Shown: positions 1-7,955, counted from the first letter of the stretch. The stretch: DNA of 64,000 nt from Ralstonia wenshanensis (GCF_021173085.1 NZ_CP076413.1:1054001-1118000), one strand, 5' to 3'. Numbers and translations are program-made. The notes: generated from the letters alone by a model not told the origin.

Positions 1-1
1 G

Positions 2-856
2 GCAGGTGGCCGCATTGCCTCGCTGGCTTCGACCAGCGAGGGCGGCCGGCGGGTCGACTGGTTGGCGCCGATGTCGCCCGATTGCCTGCGCGGCGGTTTC
101 GACGGGCTGGCGTGGCCCAAAGCCGGGTGCTATCCGCTGCTGCCGTTCTCCAACCGCATCCGCGATGGGCGCTTTGAATGGGGTGGCCGCGAGATCCGTC
201 TTGCACCGCATCCGGGCCAGGCGCATGCCATGCACGGATTGGCGCATGCACGGGCGTGGACGGTGGAGAAGCTCACAGCGTCGTCGATCGACCTCAGCTT
301 GCGCTACGTGCCCGAGGCAGACAACTGGCCCTGGCCGTTCACCGCCACACAAGCGCTGGTGCTGAACGAATCCGGCCTGGATGCCGTCATGACCCTGCGC
401 AATGACGGCGACAGCAGCATGCCGGCCGGTGGCGGCTTTCATCCGTACTTTGCGCGCACGCCCGATACGCGCGTGCAGTTCGATGCTGCGACGATGTGGC
501 CAACGGATGCCGGTGAAGTTGCCGTCCGCCGCGAGCCGATCACGCCTCAGGAAGATTTCCGCCACGCCCGCGCATTGCCGGACGCAGCGCTCAGTGTCTA
601 TTACAGCGAATGGCGGCAGCGTGCCGTGGTGTCGTGCGCGGGTGGGGTGCTTACGCTCAGCGCCGATGACCCGCTCGACCACTTCATCCTGCACGCGCCG
701 CACGCGCAGCCATATTTCTGCCTGGAGCCTATTTCGCACGTGGCTGACGCGATCAACCTGGCGGCCCAAGGATGGGAAGGCACGGGCCTGCGTGCTTTGG
801 CGCCCGGAGAGACGCTGCAGATGCGCATGCAATTGCGCATCGAATCCACGGCCTGA
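2..856 (+). CDS. Aldose 1-epimerase family protein (5' end outside window)
   Basis: The reading frame is already open at base 2 and runs to a stop at 856, so the start lies left of the window. About 284 residues are visible. Seen: an N-terminal 'GGRIASLAS' strand, 'PFSNRIRDG' near the internal Met at 62, 'HGLAH' and 'GGGFHPYF', which match the galactose-mutarotase-like fold where paired histidines and a C-terminal Glu ('FCLEPISH') act in ring opening. The family interconverts alpha and beta anomers of sugars or sugar phosphates; the exact substrate is not readable. The ATG at 62 lies inside the conserved fold and is not the start. Confidence 0.88.
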   Translation, partial: AGGRIASLASTSEGGRRVDWLAPMSPDCLRGGFDGLAWPKAGCYPLLPFSNRIRDGRFEWGGREIRLAPHPGQAHAMHGLAHARAWTVEKLTASSIDLSLRYVPEADNWPWPFTATQALVLNESGLDAVMTLRNDGDSSMPAGGGFHPYFARTPDTRVQFDAATMWPTDAGEVAVRREPITPQEDFRHARALPDAALSVYYSEWRQRAVVSCAGGVLTLSADDPLDHFILHAPHAQPYFCLEPISHVADAINLAAQGWEGTGLRALAPGETLQMRMQLRIESTA

Positions 857-870
857 AATGCGTCGCCGCG

Positions 871-1020
871 CTAGCGGCGCTCGCTGGCCCACGGCGCCTC
901 TTTGTCGAACCGCGCCGTCAGGAAGCCGGTGAATGCGCTCACCTTGGCAGGCAGGTGGGCGCGTTGCGGTTACACCGCGAAGATGTCCGCCGCGGGCAGC
1001 GGCGGGGGAGAGGACTCTGC
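871..1020 (-). pseudogene. Remnant of a LysR-type regulator (C-terminal end only)
   Basis: Read on the minus strand, this stretch encodes about 50 codons resembling the extreme C-terminus of a LysR regulator: 'ADIFAV', a TAA stop, then 'PQRAHLPAKVSAFTGFLTAR' and 'FDKEAPWASERR', ending at a TAG at 871-873. LysR proteins normally read '(A/V)(V/L)YP...HLPAKVRAF..FL..RF' here, so the TAA sits where the conserved Tyr (TAC) is expected. Upstream of about 1020 the similarity ends and no HTH or body of the gene is left. This is inferred to be a truncated relic next to tRNA-Lys, whose terminator lies just beyond it. Confidence 0.6.
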
Positions 1021-1103
1021 GGATCGATCGGCCGGCGCCACAAGCGTCGGCCGCTTTGTTTTCTGCGCACTGAAGCAAAAGCGCATCGCAAATTGCGCAA
1101 ATG

Positions 1104-1135
1104 AAAAAGGCCCGACAGTTGCCTGTCGGGCCTTT
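1104..1135 (-). terminator. Intrinsic terminator of tRNA-Lys
   Basis: A perfect 10-bp stem (GGCCCGACAG with CTGTCGGGCC, 1109-1118 and 1123-1132) has a 4-base loop and, read on the minus strand, a run of five T after it. It lies 8 bases past the tRNA-Lys 3' end. Confidence 0.85.
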
Positions 1136-1142
1136 CATATTC

Positions 1143-1218
1143 TGGTGGGGCGTGAGTGACTCGAACACTCGACCTACGGATTAAGAGTCCGCTGCTCTAC
1201 CAACTGAGCTAACGCCCC
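1143..1218 (-). tRNA. tRNA-Lys (anticodon CTT)
   Basis: The minus strand starts GGGGCGTTAGCTCAGTTGG and folds as a 76-base cloverleaf with 7-bp acceptor stem, A73 and encoded CCA. The anticodon loop CTCTTAA gives CTT, reading AAG. A -10-like TATAGT (1232-1237) lies 13 bases upstream, and between them is a TCATTTCTTCGC leader that also precedes tRNA-Asn in this window. Confidence 0.96.
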
Positions 1219-1237
1219 GCGAAGAAATGAGACTATA

Positions 1238-2185
1238 TCAACCTTTTTCGGATCGCGCTAGTCCTCTGCGCGAATTTTTTTTCGAATCGGTTGTGTGACC
1301 GCGCAGCACGTCGATGAATTGGGTGAGCCCGTGTGTCGGATGCTTGTCGCGATGCCGCACGATCAGCAGCGGCCGGGCGATACGCGGCAGGCCGCTGTCG
1401 ACCACGACCAGCCGGCCGTCGCGCAAGGCGTCGGCCACCACGTGGCGCGACAGGCAACTGATGCCGTAGCCTGCCGCCACCGTGCGCTGAATGGCCTCGG
1501 AGTGGCCGAGTTCAAGCGCCACATGCAGCGGCCCGACCACCGAAGCGATGCGGCTGTCGATCAGTTCGCGCGTGCCGGAGCCGGGTTCGCGCATCAGCCA
1601 GCCCGCTTCGCGCAGCGCCGCGTGTGAGACGGGCCCGGTTCCTCGCGTGAGTGGATGCCCCGGCGCGGCCACGATCACCATCTCATCGTCGATCCACGTT
1701 TCGATTTCCAGCGCTTCGCCGCGGCAGGTGCCCTCAATCAGGCCGATGTCGACCTCGAAACGCTGCACGGCATCGACCACGTCCTGCGTATTGCCGATCA
1801 GCACATCGAGCTGGCTGTCGGGTGCGATCTCGTGCCGGAAGCCCGCGAGCAGGGCGGGCAGCACGTAGTTGCCGATCGTGCTGCTGGCCGCGAGCTTCAG
1901 GCGCACGTTCGGCTGGGCGGTCGCGTGTTCCAGCGCATCGGCGTGATCGAGCAGCGCCTGTGCCTGGGGCAAAAGCTGTCGGCCCAGCGCATTCAGATGC
2001 AGACGGCGCGCATGCCGGTCAAACAGCGGATGTCCGAGGGTGGATTCCAGTTCCGCCAGCGCCGCGCTGACGGCCGATTGCGACAGGCCAAGAGCTTCAC
2101 CGGCCGCAGTGGTCGTTTCACTGCGTGCGATGGCGGCGAAGACAGCCCATTGCCGCAACGTGACGCGAGGCGCCTTATTATCCAT
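1238..2185 (-). CDS. LysR-type transcriptional regulator, YeiE-like
   Basis: A 315-residue LysR protein. The winged HTH is at about residues 8-67 ('SQSAVSAALAELESTLG' recognition region, 'LFDRHARRLHLNALG') and the periplasmic-binding-like effector domain at about 95-295 ('GLIEG', 'GSGTRELID', 'VAAGYGISCLSRHVV'). It is divergent from a YeiH-type membrane protein, the same pairing as E. coli yeiE-yeiH, so it probably controls that exporter. An 8-bp inverted repeat in the 89-base intergenic gap is a candidate operator for both genes. The effector is unknown; sulfite has been proposed for YeiE. The C-terminal tail after residue 295 is Lys/Arg-rich. Confidence 0.9.
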   Translation of the reverse strand: MDNKAPRVTLRQWAVFAAIARSETTTAAGEALGLSQSAVSAALAELESTLGHPLFDRHARRLHLNALGRQLLPQAQALLDHADALEHATAQPNVRLKLAASSTIGNYVLPALLAGFRHEIAPDSQLDVLIGNTQDVVDAVQRFEVDIGLIEGTCRGEALEIETWIDDEMVIVAAPGHPLTRGTGPVSHAALREAGWLMREPGSGTRELIDSRIASVVGPLHVALELGHSEAIQRTVAAGYGISCLSRHVVADALRDGRLVVVDSGLPRIARPLLIVRHRDKHPTHGLTQFIDVLRGHTTDSKKNSRRGLARSEKG

Positions 2186-2232
2186 AAAAGTGGTTGGAAT
2201 TACGAAAATTACCTGTTTTACATGTTATCACG

Positions 2233-2254
2233 ATACGCATATCGTTATGCGTAT
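2233..2254. promoter_or_regulatory. Candidate LysR operator between regulator and yeiH-like gene
   Basis: Perfect 8-bp inverted repeat ATACGCAT / ATGCGTAT separated by 6 bases, 21 bases before the start of the exporter gene and 48 bases from the regulator start. Its location in a divergent LysR-target intergenic region fits a LysR box; no binding is shown. Confidence 0.55.
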
Positions 2255-2274
2255 AGCGAATAAGCAAGGCGAAT

Positions 2275-3381
2275 GTGATGACGATTGCACAGAAGCAGTT
2301 GGCGCCCCAGGGCGTGGCAGCAGGATTCGACGGCCGGACGCTCGTCAGTGTGGGGGTGTTGTTCGGGTGTGCGGGGATTGCGGTGGCGCTCGGTGCCATG
2401 CCGTGGGCAGGGCATCTGGGCTTGAGCGCACTGACGCTTGCCATCCTGCTCGGCATGGCCGTCGGTCATGTGCCGGGGCATCAGCGTTGGCTGACCCCAG
2501 GGGCAATCCAGTTTGCCCGCCATACACTGCTACGGGCGGGCGTGATTCTCTACGGCGCCCGGCTGACGCTGGCGCAGATCCACGATCTGGGGACTTCGGG
2601 CGTGGTGATTCCTCTGCTGGTCTTGGCCGCGACGATGCTGGCCGGTACGTGGATCGGCACGCGTTGGTTTAGCCTCACGCGCTCACAAGCTGTGTTGGTG
2701 GCAGCTGGCAGTGCGGTGTGTGGGGCGGCGGCCGTGCTGGCCGTTGCGCCAGCGGTGAAGGCCTCACCACGCGAAACGGCCGTGGCGATCGCCAGCGTGG
2801 TGCTGTTCGGCACGATCGGCATCTTTCTGTATCCGTGGCTGTACGCGCTTGTTACGCATGCCGGTGTGGCCATCACGCCAGAGCACTTTGGTGTCTACAT
2901 CGGTTCGACGATGCACGAGGTTGCGCAGGTGATTGCCGCCGCGCGTCCGTTGGGCGACGACGCCACCAACGCGGCGGTCGTCAGCAAGATGGTGCGTGTG
3001 CTGGCGCTGGCTCCGTTGCTCGTGGTGCTGGCATGCACAACGCCCACTGAAGGTCACACGTCCGCCTCGGCGTCTGCCGAAAATGCGCTTCGCAAAGCTG
3101 CCGGTCACGCCTGGAAAGCGATGCCCTGGTTTGCGGTGGGGTTGCTCGTCATGACGCTGCTGAATTCCGCTGGTGCGATCCCCGCTGCGTGGCACGCCCC
3201 GATCGATGCCATCGACACCGTCATGCTGGCCTGCGCGATGTTTGCCATCGGCACGCAAACGCATGTGCCGATGCTGCTGAAGTCCGGTGTGCGTCCGCTG
3301 CTGTGCGCCGCCGTTCTGTGGGTGGGGCTGGTGGGTGGCGGTGCGCTCCTCAACGTGGGCGTGCGCTGGCTGGTGGGCTGA
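2275..3381 (+). CDS. YeiH/UPF0324 family putative sulfate exporter
   Basis: A 368-residue, very hydrophobic protein with about ten membrane segments. Family landmarks seen: 'GHLGLSALTLAILLGMAVG' near residues 44-62, 'RAGVILYGARLTLAQI', 'GSAVCGAAAVLAVAPAVKA', and 'IGSTMHEVAQVIAAA' where the conserved His-Glu pair sits. UPF0324 proteins are inner-membrane transporters proposed to export sulfate or sulfite, but the substrate is not firmly established. The start may be the GTG at 2275 or the adjoining ATG at 2278; an AAGCAAGG stretch just upstream is the best ribosome site. It is divergent from the YeiE-like regulator. Confidence 0.87.
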   Translation: MMTIAQKQLAPQGVAAGFDGRTLVSVGVLFGCAGIAVALGAMPWAGHLGLSALTLAILLGMAVGHVPGHQRWLTPGAIQFARHTLLRAGVILYGARLTLAQIHDLGTSGVVIPLLVLAATMLAGTWIGTRWFSLTRSQAVLVAAGSAVCGAAAVLAVAPAVKASPRETAVAIASVVLFGTIGIFLYPWLYALVTHAGVAITPEHFGVYIGSTMHEVAQVIAAARPLGDDATNAAVVSKMVRVLALAPLLVVLACTTPTEGHTSASASAENALRKAAGHAWKAMPWFAVGLLVMTLLNSAGAIPAAWHAPIDAIDTVMLACAMFAIGTQTHVPMLLKSGVRPLLCAAVLWVGLVGGGALLNVGVRWLVG

Positions 3382-3429
3382 TCCGGCACCTGAAGTTGCA
3401 TGTGCAGAGGCGGTTGATTCTCTTCGATG

Positions 3430-3474
3430 GCGCGCAAGTCGCATCCGGTTGGCGACTTGCGCGCCGCGGCTTTT
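3430..3474 (+). terminator. Strong hairpin after the yeiH-like gene
   Basis: Perfect 13-bp stem GCGCGCAAGTCGC / GCGACTTGCGCGC (3430-3442, 3452-3464) with a 9-base loop. A TTTT run follows 6 bases after the stem, so it is a plausible but not textbook intrinsic terminator. Confidence 0.6.
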
Positions 3475-3530
3475 CATTCGAACGCAGCCGCCTAGTATGA
3501 AGTCCTGAGTCTTAGGACAGAGGGGCAATC

Positions 3531-4265
3531 ATGCAAACGCATCCCGTAGTTTCAAGAGACGAATGGTTCATCAAACGCCGAGCGTTGCTGGCGCGCGAGA
3601 AAGAGGCCATCCACCTGCGCGACGCTGTCAACGCCGAGCGCCAAGCGCTGCCGTGGGTCAAGGTCGATACGGAATACGTATTTGAATCATCGGAAGGCAA
3701 GAAGACGCTGGCCGAGCTGTTCGACGGTCGCAGCCAGTTGGTGGTCTACCACTTCATGTTCGGGCCCGACTGGGATGCGGGCTGCCCAGGGTGCTCCTTC
3801 TTCGCCGATCATGTTGGCGGCATGCTCACGCATCTGAACCACCATGACGTGACGTTCGTCGCCGTGTCTCGCGCGCCGATGGACAAAATCGCCGCCTACA
3901 AGAAGCGCATGGGCTGGCAATTCCCGTGGGTCTCGTCGTTCGGCACAACGTTCAACCACGACTATCGCGTGAGCTTCTCGCAAGACGAACTCGCCAGCGG
4001 CTCGGTCGACTACAACTACACGGCCACGCCCCGTGAGCAAGCCCACGACGAACTGCCCGGCATGAGCGCGTTTTACAAGGACGAGGCGGGCGATGTCTTC
4101 CACACGTACTCGACGTATGCACGCGGCTTGGAAGACATGGTGGGGACACTGCTGCTGCTCGACCGCGCGCCACTGGGTCGCAACGAGACCGGCCCGCTGT
4201 CATGGGTGCGCCGTCACGACGAATATGAAGATGCACCGAAGGTGCGCGGCTGCTGCGCGACGTAA
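3531..4265 (+). CDS. DUF899 family thioredoxin-fold protein
   Basis: A 244-residue protein with the DUF899 signature 'FMFGPDWDAGCPGCSFFAD' at about residues 75-93, containing a CPGC motif in the place of a thioredoxin active site, then 'VSRAPMDKIAAYKKRMGW' and 'WVSSFGTTFNHDY'. The fold is AhpC/thioredoxin-like and the protein is probably cytoplasmic; a redox role is inferred and no substrate is known. AGGGG before the ATG is a good ribosome site. It stands alone between a hairpin and the tRNA genes. An imperfect palindrome GTCCTGAGTCTTAGGAC (3502-3518) lies just upstream of the start. Confidence 0.87.
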   Translation: MQTHPVVSRDEWFIKRRALLAREKEAIHLRDAVNAERQALPWVKVDTEYVFESSEGKKTLAELFDGRSQLVVYHFMFGPDWDAGCPGCSFFADHVGGMLTHLNHHDVTFVAVSRAPMDKIAAYKKRMGWQFPWVSSFGTTFNHDYRVSFSQDELASGSVDYNYTATPREQAHDELPGMSAFYKDEAGDVFHTYSTYARGLEDMVGTLLLLDRAPLGRNETGPLSWVRRHDEYEDAPKVRGCCAT

Positions 4266-4304
4266 GGGACTGAAGCGCAACGGAGGCAGAAGCGAAGAGG
4301 GGAT

Positions 4305-4395
4305 TGGTGCCCGGAGCCGGGATCGAACCGGCACGCGCCGATTAGGGCGCAGCGGATTTTAAGTCCGCGGTGTCTACCAATTTCACCATCCGGGC
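4305..4395 (-). tRNA. tRNA-Leu (anticodon TAA)
   Basis: The minus strand begins GCCCGGATGGTGAAATTGGT and folds with a long variable arm typical of class II tRNAs. The anticodon stem GCGGA/TCCGC encloses CTTAAAA, giving TAA (UUA codon). CCA is encoded. It lies 43 bases downstream of the tRNA-Asn terminator. Confidence 0.95.
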
Positions 4396-4438
4396 ATGAC
4401 GATCGATGCAGACAATACACGCACCAATGCCACAAATG

Positions 4439-4467
4439 AAAACGCCCCGCACGAAGCGAGGCGTTTT
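4439..4467. terminator. Terminator between tRNA-Asn and tRNA-Leu
   Basis: Stem AAAACGCC-C-CGC / GCG-A-GGCGTTTT with one mismatch and loop ACGAA. It has A/T runs on both sides, so it can act on either strand; it sits directly after tRNA-Asn. Confidence 0.8.
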
Positions 4468-4474
4468 GTTATTT

Positions 4475-4550
4475 TGGCTCCCCGACCTGGGCTCGAACCA
4501 GGGACCTACGGATTAACAGTCCGGCGCTCTACCGACTGAGCTATCGGGGA
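4475..4550 (-). tRNA. tRNA-Asn (anticodon GTT)
   Basis: The minus strand begins TCCCCGATAGCTCAGTCGG and folds as a 76-base cloverleaf with anticodon loop CTGTTAA (GTT), G73 and encoded CCA. It is preceded by a recognisable sigma-70 promoter. Confidence 0.96.
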
Positions 4551-4574
4551 ATCGCTGCAACAGCGAAGAAATGA

Positions 4575-4604
4575 ATTCTAGCTAGTTTCTGATCTGCCCG
4601 TCAA
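4575..4604 (-). promoter_or_regulatory. Sigma-70 promoter of tRNA-Asn
   Basis: On the minus strand TTGACG (4599-4604), an 18-base spacer, and TAGAAT (4575-4580). The predicted start falls in the TCATTTCTTCGC leader about 20 bases before the tRNA. Confidence 0.7.
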
Positions 4605-4660
4605 CACCTTTTTTGCGATGCACTACAAAAAATGTGCCGGGCAAGTTCGCTCAATCGCGC

Positions 4661-4990
4661 TCAGCCGCGGTCGAGGTACTGCTCCTTGTCCTTCACGTCC
4701 TTCCAGTCGTCGGCGTCGGGCAGGGGTTGCTTGGTCTTGGTGATGGAAGGCCAGCCGGCTTGAGCCAGCTCGACATTGATGGCGATCCACTTCTGCTGAT
4801 CAGCGGGCACGTCTTCTTCCGCATAGATGGCGTTGACCGGGCATTCGGCCACGCAGACGGCGCAGTCGATGCACTCGTCCGGATCAATCGTCAGGAAGTT
4901 CGGGCCTTCACGGAAGCAGTCGACGGGGCAGACGTCCACGCAGTCGGTGTACTTGCAGCGGACACAGCTTTCGGTAACGACGTGAGTCAT
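4661..4990 (-). CDS. fdxA: 7Fe ferredoxin FdxA
   Basis: A 109-residue ferredoxin. Cysteines at 9, 17 and 50 fit the [3Fe-4S] cluster, and 21, 40, 43 and 46 the [4Fe-4S] cluster, the same spacing as Azotobacter ferredoxin I. Extra cysteines are at 12 and 25. The acidic C-terminal half '[18 protein letters not shown]' is typical of the proteobacterial FdxA type. It is a cytoplasmic one-electron carrier whose partners are not evident here. It lies 178 bases downstream of recJ on the same strand; a TACAAT -10-like box (minus strand, 5070-5075) suggests its own promoter. Confidence 0.95.
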   Translation of the reverse strand: MTHVVTESCVRCKYTDCVDVCPVDCFREGPNFLTIDPDECIDCAVCVAECPVNAIYAEEDVPADQQKWIAINVELAQAGWPSITKTKQPLPDADDWKDVKDKEQYLDRG

Positions 4991-5168
4991 TTCGCTTGGA
5001 AGTTGAAGCTAGGAATTCGTGGGGCGCGCGACCATGGACGCTTACGCGCCTCCATGCCGGCAATCCCGCATTGTAACGCACCGACCGTGCCCGACTGCTG
5101 CGTCATTGGTGCGCCGTCAGACAGTTTTCGCATGTGTTTATGCGTTGGCGCAAGGTTTGACCCATCCG

Positions 5169-6863
5169 CTATTGCGCATGCTCGATCACCATCTGAACGC
5201 GCGTGATGCCGTTGAAGGTGTTGTTGTCGAGCCGGTAGGCCACATACGCCGAGGCGCCAAGCGGCTCGGCGTGGTTGAACCAGATCGCGTCGAAATGCTG
5301 CTTGCCGCGGCCGAGCTTGAGCTTCAGGTGCTTGTCTTTCAGTACGGCCTGCGACAGCACATCGAACTCGCCGCAGAAGCTTGGTGCCGGAAAGCCCTGA
5401 CCCCAGACCTGGGTTTCGAGCAGCTCGACGAACTGCGGTGTGAAGCATTCGGGGTCCGCCTCGCCATCGGTTTCGAGCACGCGTGAGAGCAGCGCCTCGG
5501 TCAGCCACTCGCGGCCGACGGCCTCGAACGTGGTGACGAATGCATCGAAACCGTCTTCGCGCAGCGTGAGTCCAGCCGCCATGGCATGGCCGCCGAACTT
5601 CACGATCAGTCCCGGGCTGCGCTTGTGGACGGCGTCCAGCGCATCGCGCAGGTGGAAGCCGGGAATCGAGCGGCCCGAGCCCTTGATGACGCCGTCGTCG
5701 CCGGGTGCGAAGGTGAAGACCGGGCGGTGGAATTTGTCCTTGATACGCGAGGCGACGATGCCGATCACGCCCTGGTGCCACGTTTCGTTGTAGACCGCGA
5801 TGGTGTGCCGGCCGGCGCCATCGAGGGCGTTCATGCTGTCGAGGATGGCGAGGGCTTCCTGCTGCATGCCGGCTTCGATCTCGCGGCGCTCGCGGTTCAT
5901 GCCGTCAAGTTCGGCGGCGATGGCCATGGCGCGGTCGTAGTCGTCGGTGAGCAGGCATTCGATGCCGAGCGCCATGTCGGCCAGCCGCCCGGCGGCGTTC
6001 AGGCGCGGGCCAAGGCCGAAGCCGAGATCGAACGTCGACGCGCGGCGCGCCTCGCGGCCGGCCACGCGGAACAGCGCGGCGATGCCCGGGCACATCCGCC
6101 CCGCACGCATGCGCTTGAGACCCTGCGCGACCAGCAGACGATTGTTGGCGTCGAGTTTGACCACGTCGGCCACGGTGCCGAGTGCCACCAGATCGAGCAG
6201 CGTGTCAAGGCGCGGCTGATCTTGCGGCGTGAACACGCCGCGCTTGCGCAGCTCCGCCCGCAGCGCCAGCAGCACGTAGAACATCACGCCCACGCCGGCC
6301 AGATTCTTGCTCGGGAAGCCGCAGCCCGGCTGGTTCGGGTTGACGATCACGCGCGCCTCGGGCAACTGCGCCCCGGGCATGTGATGGTCCGTCACGACAA
6401 CGTCGATGCCCAGCGCGTTGGCGGCCGCCACGCCCGCCACGTCGGCGATGCCGTTGTCGACGGTGACCAGCACGTCGGGCTTCTCGCGCGCAGCGAGCGC
6501 CACGATTTCGGGCGACAGGCCGTAGCCATACTCGAAGCGGTTTGGGACGATATAGCTGGCCTGCGCGCCCAGCATGCGCAAGCCACGCACGCCCACGGCG
6601 CAGGCGGTGGCACCGTCGCAGTCGTAGTCGGCAATGATCAGCAGGCGCTTGTTGGCGGCGATGGCGTCGGCCAGGTAGTGGGCTGCGTCGTCAATGCCCT
6701 TGAGTTGCGCGGGGGGCAGGAGGTCGGTCAGCTCGGTCGATAGTTCGTCGGGCCGGGCGACGCCCCGGGCGGCCAGGATGCGTGCGAGGACGGGATGGAT
6801 GCCGTGGCCGGCCAGCGTGGTGGCGGCGTCTGCGGAATGCGAACGGACAGCGATGCGGGTCAT
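5169..6863 (-). CDS. recJ: Single-stranded-DNA-specific 5'-3' exonuclease RecJ
   Basis: A 564-residue DHH-family nuclease, the usual RecJ length. Motif I 'DYDCDG' is at 79-84, motif II 'TVDNG' near 134-138, 'TDHHMPG' with DHH at 159-161, and the DHHA1 signature 'KFGGHAMAAGLTL' in the C-terminal half. The aspartates and histidines bind the catalytic metals. RecJ degrades 5'-ended single strands in RecFOR recombination, mismatch repair and base-excision repair. It is 12 bases downstream of the RpfE-type gene, so the two are probably cotranscribed, an arrangement also seen in xanthomonads. Confidence 0.97.
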   Translation of the reverse strand: MTRIAVRSHSADAATTLAGHGIHPVLARILAARGVARPDELSTELTDLLPPAQLKGIDDAAHYLADAIAANKRLLIIADYDCDGATACAVGVRGLRMLGAQASYIVPNRFEYGYGLSPEIVALAAREKPDVLVTVDNGIADVAGVAAANALGIDVVVTDHHMPGAQLPEARVIVNPNQPGCGFPSKNLAGVGVMFYVLLALRAELRKRGVFTPQDQPRLDTLLDLVALGTVADVVKLDANNRLLVAQGLKRMRAGRMCPGIAALFRVAGREARRASTFDLGFGLGPRLNAAGRLADMALGIECLLTDDYDRAMAIAAELDGMNRERREIEAGMQQEALAILDSMNALDGAGRHTIAVYNETWHQGVIGIVASRIKDKFHRPVFTFAPGDDGVIKGSGRSIPGFHLRDALDAVHKRSPGLIVKFGGHAMAAGLTLREDGFDAFVTTFEAVGREWLTEALLSRVLETDGEADPECFTPQFVELLETQVWGQGFPAPSFCGEFDVLSQAVLKDKHLKLKLGRGKQHFDAIWFNHAEPLGASAYVAYRLDNNTFNGITRVQMVIEHAQ

Positions 6864-6875
6864 GCAGGATCAGGC

Positions 6876-7955
6876 TCAAGCGGCCATGGAAAGCGGGGAG
6901 AGCGCATCACGCAAGGTGCGTGGACGACTGAAGCGGCGCAGCCAGCCGAACGGGCCGTTGGCGAGTTCGCGGCGCGTGACGCGGTAGTGGGCGTAGTGCG
7001 AGTCGCCGGTCAGCACGAGCGAGACGGCGTCGATGCGGCCGTCCGCCAGCGCATCGGCGGCGGGGGTAAACCAGTCGCGGTCGTAAGCGCGGAGGGTTTC
7101 GATCCAGTCGTACCAGTCGGCGGAAAGATATGGCTTGCCGGCGTCGCCCAGCAGCACGGCGGCGCTTGTGTCGTCGAACGGCACAGCAGCCAGCGTTTCC
7201 GCGCAGAGTTCGGTGGCGTTGCCGGCGTGACATAGTCCGGCGAAGAATGGATCAGCGCCGATCATGCGCTCCGCAATGGGGCGGGCATCGACCAGTGCGC
7301 CCTGGCCGAACAGCCAGACCGAATTGACCGGCAGCAGGCCACGCGCCTCGCGCGCTTGGTTGACGGGGTGGTCGTACCACGTCATCTGGATCTCGTTCTG
7401 GAATTTGCGCCAGGCGCGCTCCTGCTCGCCCCTGTGCATCCAGATGTCGATGTTGTGGCCGGTGGCGCGCTGCGGCGCGGCGGCAATCAGGTCGCCAAAG
7501 GGCGAATCGGCGACGTACCAGCGCGCGGCGTGCGTGGCATCGAGCGTGATGCCCATTTCGGCAACCAGCGGGGCGATGGCGGCGCGCAGGGCGTCGGCGT
7601 CGGCGGCTTCCAGGCGGAGCTGGGCCGGGTCGAGCATCACCAGATGGTCGCGGGCGGCGTGGATGTGGACCGGCTGCAGGCAGGCCCAGGTGCGCGTGTC
7701 GGCGGTGCCGCCATCCGCCAGGCGCATGTACGGCGCCGACGGCAGCGGAGAAATGGGCAGCCCGGCGTGCTTGGCCAGCCAGCGCTCGTGCGGCAGCGTG
7801 GGCAGGTAGGCGTCGTCGTGGCGCTCGCGTTCTGCTTCGCGCGCACGAGCAAGCAACCTTTCCAGGCCCGGCAAGGTCAATTGACGATAAGCGTCGTCCG
7901 CCACCTCGGCAGCGGGCGCGCAAAACGGGACAATCAGGGTGAGTTCAGGAATCAT
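6876..7955 (-). CDS. RpfE-type protein (phosphoglycerate-mutase-like, COG4255)
   Basis: A 359-residue protein beginning MIPELTLIVPF at 7955; an open frame extends further upstream but the added residues are not conserved-looking. Recognisable stretches: 'LPTLPHERWLAKHAGLP', 'FGDLIAAAPQRATGHNIDIW', 'EIQMTWYDHPVNQAREARG', 'VNSVWLFGQGAL' and 'LTGDSHYAHYRVTRRELA'. The family is annotated 'regulatory protein, RpfE type' after the xanthomonad rpf locus and resembles cofactor-independent phosphoglycerate mutases. No direct signalling role has been shown that I can name. It precedes recJ by 12 bases and is divergent from lolC. Confidence 0.8.
   Translation of the reverse strand: MIPELTLIVPFCAPAAEVADDAYRQLTLPGLERLLARAREAERERHDDAYLPTLPHERWLAKHAGLPISPLPSAPYMRLADGGTADTRTWACLQPVHIHAARDHLVMLDPAQLRLEAADADALRAAIAPLVAEMGITLDATHAARWYVADSPFGDLIAAAPQRATGHNIDIWMHRGEQERAWRKFQNEIQMTWYDHPVNQAREARGLLPVNSVWLFGQGALVDARPIAERMIGADPFFAGLCHAGNATELCAETLAAVPFDDTSAAVLLGDAGKPYLSADWYDWIETLRAYDRDWFTPAADALADGRIDAVSLVLTGDSHYAHYRVTRRELANGPFGWLRRFSRPRTLRDALSPLSMAA

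Noticed and set aside
902-1159. 85-codon plus-strand frame
   Set aside because: It runs into tRNA-Lys and overlaps the LysR relic; no ribosome site and no protein-like composition.
1143-4550. Genomic island between the tRNA genes
   Set aside because: No integrase, no attachment-site duplication and no shift in base composition; genes are ordinary chromosomal ones.
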